Origin: Silurus meridionalis
Lineage: Eukaryota; Chordata; Actinopteri; Siluriformes; Siluridae
Assembly: GCF_014805685.1 (NCBI RefSeq)
Contig: NC_060896.1
Coordinates: 20,446,777-20,510,776 of the forward strand
Direction of reading: 5' to 3'
DNA length: 64,000 nt
Shown here: positions 58,544 to 64,000 of the stretch, piece after piece
Numbering within the stretch: position 1 is the stretch's first letter
Layout: every line of letters starts with the position of its first letter
Position numbers and translations under genes: made by a program
Notes under the pieces: model-generated
Seen by the model: the letters and a program-made list of their open reading frames with translations, nothing else
The model's database searches: none
Told to the model about the DNA's origin: nothing

Positions 58544-61129
58544 CCTGTCCTTGTGTAAGATGATACCTCGATGAATGTTCAAATGTACATGCTGCTAAAT
58601 TGACTATTCTTGTCTGGAGTGATAGTTATTGCACAATAAATAAGATAAAAAATAAATTTTAAGCTTTTTTTAAAAATACTTTTACACTTATTTTTAATAT
58701 GATTGGCCTATATAGTATGCACATTTACATTTGATTTCTTAGTAGCTATACACTTATATTATATTGATATCTAAATACTCATAGGCTCGGTGGAAAGCAT
58801 GTAGGTGGTTATATGCACTTACTTAATGCATGACTTCATTGCCCCCAATTATTCTCTTCCACTCTACCCTCATTTAGTAGAGTGAATAACACAAGTGCTC
58901 AATATTTAATAGAATAAACTACATATTTGCACTAATTATCAGGTGCTTGATGAGGGTGGGTCATCTCCAGAAGAAGACTCACATTATCGTCTATTTTTTA
59001 TGATCTAAGTACATGTACTTTTCTTTGCTCATACTATCTTTCTGCTCATTAAAAAAATACCTATAATTATGACAGCATGGGCAGTATGTGACTTTAAAGC
59101 ATGGTCACGCACCGCACTTAAACCACCAAAAGGGAGCAAGGATAACCGCGCAAAATATGAAGTGCTCTTCCTAGAGTGGTACACTACTTAATAAGGCCAC
59201 CCAGGAGTAGATGCTTCTATAAGAATGACCTGGTGTCTGTGCCAAGAGACACAAGATGCTTTCTAGAAATGTTAATTGTTTAAAATGCTCTACCACATCA
59301 ATTTAGGAAAAGCTGCTAATTAGCTTACTAGTTGTATCATGTACAATACTGGGACAAGGAAAAAACAATACAATGTGCAGGACAGTGTGTATTGTAGGAT
59401 AGTTGTTGAGAAACTGTGATGTAGATTAATTGCTTAATTGCATTTCTTATTGAACTTATTAATCATTGCCAGACATTCAGAACTGAACTCTTTTAGCTAA
59501 ATGCTTGGGCCAGAGTTGACTCTGAGCCGTAATTCAAGTTTGCCAGCCTAACATGTGGTGCTAAGATGGTTATCACTACAAAGGCAGTGCTGAGTCAGTC
59601 TGTGTTGGTTTTCTTGCATATCCTCTAAAAAAAAAAAAAAAAACACAGACTGCATTTGGCTCATCTTTTACCTTGTTCTAGATTCTGGATTTGTATCTCT
59701 TAAAATGTCTTGTTAAAACATGGTTCTAAAGCCGGTGTCTCTTAAAAAGGTTTTTTTTAAACAGTATTCTAGCTATTATCACACTTATCCGATATTGTAT
59801 GGTGTTTGAAAATATAAGCACATAATGTAGAAAGAAAACACTATGATTGTTTGGATAGCCCTCGTACCATAAGTGCATTTTCCCAGCAATAAATAAAAAA
59901 GGCAGGAAAGACATAATGGTATATGTTTTATGGAATTACCACCACTGAGTCTGATCTTTTGGAAATTTAAATCAATAAGCATAATCCCAGGTCTGTGCCC
60001 AGCAAGCTTAAGGTGCCTTTTCATTCACTTTAATAGCATCAATATGTGGCACAGGGGACTATTGACTTTTTCTAAGCTGTCTGGCTCATCTACCTTAAAC
60101 CATCATAGATCAGTTTAAAATCTAAAAATAAATATCTTCTGGAGAATGGTTTGATGATTAGATGTATTGAAGATTATAAATAGTTTGAAAAATAATTACG
60201 TGGCCTGAATGAGTTTTGTGATATTATAGGTTATTCATTTAGATAGATATGAAATTAATAACTTGACCTTAAATCAGGTTTAAATCATAAAATATGCAAT
60301 TTGTTGTTGAGATTTTAGATACAGATAATACAGTTTGAACAATTACTTTTATTTACACACAAAAACTTGTGCAACCTCATCAGTTTACATTAATGATATT
60401 AAAATGTAAATACAAACATAAATACAGTTAAGACAAGTGTTTTCATATAAAAAAAAAAACAGCAATTACACTGTAAAAAAGGAAGACATATTGCAGTACC
60501 TCAGTTGGCATAAACTGGCATATTGTATTTCAATTATATGTATTTGCACTAGTGACAGTGACAGCAAAGTTAAATATAATCTAATATAGTATAATCTAAA
60601 AAATATTGGTTAGCAATAACATTTTCTATTTCTGTGTAACTCTTTGCAGCCAGCAGTAAGAGTCTGCTAAATGACTCCTCTGTCTCAACATAAAATAAAG
60701 TGTTCAATCCTTAGTTTGCTGCCTACTATCATTGGCATCAAATTTCCTTAGGCCCTATTTCCTCCAGGTTTTTAAATATGGGGTTGGAGTGCTGTGTTGT
60801 GCAAGAGTGTATAAGTGTGAGAGACTTCTAGCAGATAGTCAGACGTTAAAAAATAATTAAGGACAGTAGTTGAATTTATGTGATGTGCTTTATGTCCATG
60901 ATCACTTGGGGTGTAATTTAAGATTAATTTTCTCCTTTATTTAAGTCTCTATCAATCTACACTGGTACACTAGATTACTTATACACTTATAATAGTGTAA
61001 TAATACTATAGTGTAATAATACTATTAAATAATACTCTTAAATAATAAAAAAAATAATACTAATAATAAAAAAATAATAATAATACTCTTAAATCAGCCT
61101 GCAACTCTGTTTTTTTTTAACAAAGCAAA
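58544..61129. other. AT-rich intergenic DNA
   Basis: A-run at 59627-59643, and AAT/AATA-rich simple sequence at about 61010-61092. No gene supported. Confidence 0.45.
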
Positions 61130-61172
61130 CTTGGAAAGTGTTAGTTTAAGTGTTTCAGGAAGAGGTAGGTTT

Positions 61173-61600
61173 TCACCCGTCTTTTGAAGCTAGCAAGGGA
61201 CTTCTCTGTTCAGTCATCAAGGGGAAGTTCCACCTCAGTGCCAAAACAGAGTAGAGCCTTGAAGTATACTTACATCTTATCCTGAGAGAAGGTGGTACCA
61301 GTCGAGCAGTGCTAGAGGATCTCAGGCAGCGTGGTGCAGTGCGAGGTGTGGTGAGGTCTCTGAGGTAAGAGGGTGCTAGTCCATTTTTGGACTTGTAGGC
61401 AAGCACTGGTGTTTTTGAATCTGATACATGCAGCTACTGGAAGCCAGTGGAGGCAGCGCAGCAGTGGGGTGGTTTGGGAGAACTTGGGCAGGTTCAACTC
61501 AAGTCGTTTTGGATCATTTGCAGTGGATGAATAGCATTCAGAGGTAGACCTGCTAGCAGAGAGTTGCAGTAGTCCAGTCTTGAAATGACAAGAGACTGAA
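61173..61600 (-). pseudogene. L2-like LINE C-terminal region
   Basis: Frames contain LLRCLHWLPVAACIRFKN, then LAYKSKNGLAPSYLRDLTTP, RTAPRCLRSSSTARLVPPSL and YTSRLYSVLALRWNFP. This block follows RT in many fish L2/CR1-like LINEs. A frameshift lies near 61410. Confidence 0.75.
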
Positions 61601-61627
61601 CAAGCAGCTGGGCAGCCTGTGGAATCA

Positions 61628-61853
61628 GCACTATCTTGTGTTATGTGTATTGTCCCACTCTGTCTTGTGTTGTCTGTCTGTACTGTTTTTCGTCTGCACT
61701 GTGTGCACTAGGTAATATTAGATGCACTTTATGTAGCTTTATGTTGTGTGTTGTAGCTCTATGTTGTTTAGTCTAGCACCAGTGTACTGGAGGAACATTG
61801 TCTCGTTTTTACTGTGTACTGTGTATAGAAGATATGACAGTAAATCTAAATCT
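61628..61853 (+). mobile_element. LINE 3'UTR tail inserted in L2-like LINE
   Basis: TTTTTCGTCTGCACTGTGTG, GTGTACTGGAGGAACATTGT and GATATGACAGTAAATCTAAA look like the 3' end of a Rex1-type LINE with an (AAATCT)n tail. It lies on the strand opposite to its host and splits it. It resembles, in inverse, the fragment at 33455-33830. Confidence 0.6.
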
Positions 61854-61868
61854 AAAGTTGATGACCAC

Positions 61869-62526
61869 TTATCCATTAAGATATGTCAGCCAAGCATGCT
61901 GAGATTCAAACAAAACCTGTGGTATCTGAGGGAGGAAAAGAAAATATGAAAGTAGGTATAGAGGGAAAAAAAGGAGGGGACCAACTATTGAGCCTTGTGG
62001 GACACCAGTGGAAAGTCTGTGTGGAGCAGATTTGGAACCCCTCCATGTTACCTTATATGAGTGACCTTTCAGGTAGGAAGCAAACCATTCCCATGCTGCT
62101 CCATGAATACCAAGGCTCCTGAGGGTACACAAGAGAGTCTTTTGGTAGACTGTGTTGAATGCTGCTGAAAGGTCAAAAAGGAGTACAGAGTACAGATGAC
62201 AGCTTGGCTGATCTAGCAGCATGTAGTTTCTCAGAGACCACCAAAAGGGCCGTCTCTGTGGAATGTGCTGCTTTGAAGCCAGACTGGTTCGAATAATGGA
62301 GGTTGTTCTTTGAGACAGACAGTTGATTAAAAACAGTGTGTTCTAGATATTTAAAAAGAAAGGAGAGAAGTGATACCAGTCTGTAGTTGAGATGACTTAC
62401 ATGACTTGTATCTCTTCTTCTGCTATGGTTGGGAAGCTTGACAAAGAAGGAGTATTGGGAATGAAGTGAAGGTCTGGCAGATTTGCTTAACCTCCTTATA
62501 ATAGAAGGAGGCAAAGTCTTCAGCAT
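61869..62526 (-). pseudogene. L2-like LINE reverse transcriptase fragment
   Basis: 62526-62173 gives LNYRLVSLLSFLFKYLEHTV and NQSGFKAAHSTETALLVVSE. 62222-61869 gives VLLFDLSAAFNTVYQKTL (motif A Asp present), WFASYLKGHSYKVTW and STGVPQGSIVGPLLF. The frame shifts between the two near 62190, and the catalytic YADD block is not present downstream. Confidence 0.75.
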
Positions 62527-62540
62527 TCAGGGAGGATGGA

Positions 62541-64000
62541 GCAGGTGGAGCAGGAGGGGTTGAATAGTGAAGAGATGATGTTGTGGATGTTTTCCGTGTA
62601 GATGGCAGTATTAGCAGAAGTCACAGCCGAAGAAAATTTGGTCAGGAGGGCACAGTTTGATAAAAGGTCTGCATCATTATCAAGTCAACCAGGTTATTTT
62701 ACCTTACTGAATTCATCTCTTTTTCTGTATTTTGTCCTTATTTTTCTAGATTCAGCTTTTTATAAGATACTTCACACATTGGCCTTTATCAGCATGTACA
62801 CATGAGCATTCAGCATTAGCTGAATTTGTTTTATACTGTATTAGTAATAAAGGTACGACCACTGACAGATGATTATCTAATTATTGGATTATCTAATTAT
62901 TGTGGCACCTGTCAGTGGGTGGATATACTATGCAGCAAGTAAAAAGTCAGTTCTTGAAGTTCAACTCTAGAATTAACAAAGAAAAATAGGCAAGCATAAG
63001 ATATCTGACTGACTGAGTAACAAAACGACAATTTGTGGTTGTCAAACCACTGTGTATGCAAAATGGCAGACCTCGTGTCCCCAATATGGCAGGTTTTGTG
63101 GGTTTCTATCAGTATTCAGCAGCCAGTACCTACCAAAACTGTACTTGCATATGCATTTATTTGGATTATGCAAGTCTAGAAACAAATGACTCATAAATCA
63201 GAGTGATAATGCCACATACAATTGTGGCAATATTTTTATGTATGCATGTTTATTTATTATTAGGTTCCTTCTCTTCTCTTACAAATAGTTTTTAAATGAA
63301 GTGTTTCAGCTAGCAACTAAATTTACCTTGACTCAAGAATGGTTGCAGTGAAAAAGTGGGTTTGATTTCACTTTGGACCTCTTTGAATGAAACCTCCAAA
63401 GCTGTACCAGGACTGCTTATTTAATATATGGCCAAAAAGAGCTCTGTACAGAGAATTACAAGCCTTAATCCAATTTTTTTTTTGTCAGTGTCTGGATCAG
63501 ACAGGGAATCTGATGACTAAGCTGCAGGTATATAAACTTCACTTCTGCCATTCTCCCAGTCATTGGTGCTCATTGTCCAACCATATTCCAGTTTTGAAAC
63601 TGTTCTAAGGAAGTTTTTTTTTTTCCCTCTGGACAAAACTAGTAATCCTGTGATTAGAACATGGGATTCTATGCCACAAGTTTTCAAAAATAGATCTGTA
63701 TTTTTCAGACCTGCCTGTGAGAGTGTGTCACAACATCGAAATCACTGCATTGTGCTCCATTTTTTAAGGAGATATAAACATTAGGTTGTAGCTCAAAATA
63801 CAACTAACAAACAGTGCATCACATCAGGCACTACAAATATCCAGAAGCCTACTGAAACAGGGACTTATGACTGACCTAACAGCGTATTTCACGTGTTTCA
63901 TCGGATAAGTTACTAACGGATCTCTAGGCTGAGGGCTGGGAGGATTGTAGAAGTATAATTATAAGCCCTGGCAATGAGTTCATGTTTAGATGCTTCTAGG
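62541..64000. other. Intergenic DNA to window end
   Basis: No element or gene recognised. A direct duplication of GATTATCTAATTATTG occurs at 62870-62900. Confidence 0.45.

Larger units (their letters stand above)
61130..62540 (-). mobile_element. L2/CR1-like LINE, degenerate, with another LINE tail inside it
   Basis: Minus-strand order is RT (62526-61870), then a break filled by the foreign tail at 61628-61853, then the C-terminal region (61600-61173) and the end near 61130. RT segments between the GVPQGS block and the C-terminal region, including the catalytic YADD region, are missing. Confidence 0.75.

Overview
This window looks like repeat-dominated, AT-rich nuclear DNA from a teleost fish. 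The evidence is the mixture of mobile elements: DIRS-type tyrosine-recombinase retrotransposons, a Gypsy element of the Gmr1 type (integrase ahead of reverse transcriptase), RTE and L2/CR1/Rex1-like LINEs, Tc1-like transposons and a tRNA-derived SINE, all set among long microsatellites. I recognise no host protein-coding exon, no rRNA and no functional tRNA. Family names come from reading protein motifs by eye, not from a database search.

Layout. 1-106: 5'/3'-fused RTE remnant. 536-669: GATA/GAAA microsatellite. 2282-2352: ends-only DIRS relic. 3314-5700: plus-strand DIRS copy (gag, RT, RNase H, start of recombinase). 10057-10166: foldback hairpin. 10196-12628: minus-strand DIRS copy with both terminal repeats. 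16520-20204: one LINE (X) split by a second LINE (Y, about 17040-19975), abutting a short DIRS derivative (20206-21236). 21960-22345: Tc1 relic. 26793-33386: a minus-strand DIRS copy interrupted by a Tc1 deletion derivative (26808-27349) and by a Gypsy element with 310-bp LTRs (29291-33176). 33455-34110: LINE 3'UTR and Tc1 relics. 35772-36303 and 38136-39655: an ancient duplicated segment whose second copy carries a LINE 5' piece. 39790-41090: plus-strand DIRS derivative. 42790-43870: SINE-tail, LINE and Tc1 relics. 46330-47388: minus-strand RTE. 47597-48322: LINE 3' end. 48405-51476: almost full-length RTE inside a Tc1 terminal repeat. 55020-55316: very long TA repeat plus SINE. 56020-56567: second Tc1 deletion derivative. 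57856-58348: diverged direct repeat. 58373-58543: SINE. 61130-62540: L2-like LINE with a second LINE tail inside it.

Every coding region I can identify belongs to a mobile element, and nearly all carry stops, frameshifts, deletions or lost catalytic residues. The strongest observations are the nested 26.8-33.4 kb composite; the integrase-before-RT Gypsy with its SCAN-type capsid; a DIRS family whose internal complementary region is the joined inverse of its two ends; a SINE-like RTE derivative; and a triple 17-bp repeat with YY1-type cores at a LINE 5' end.
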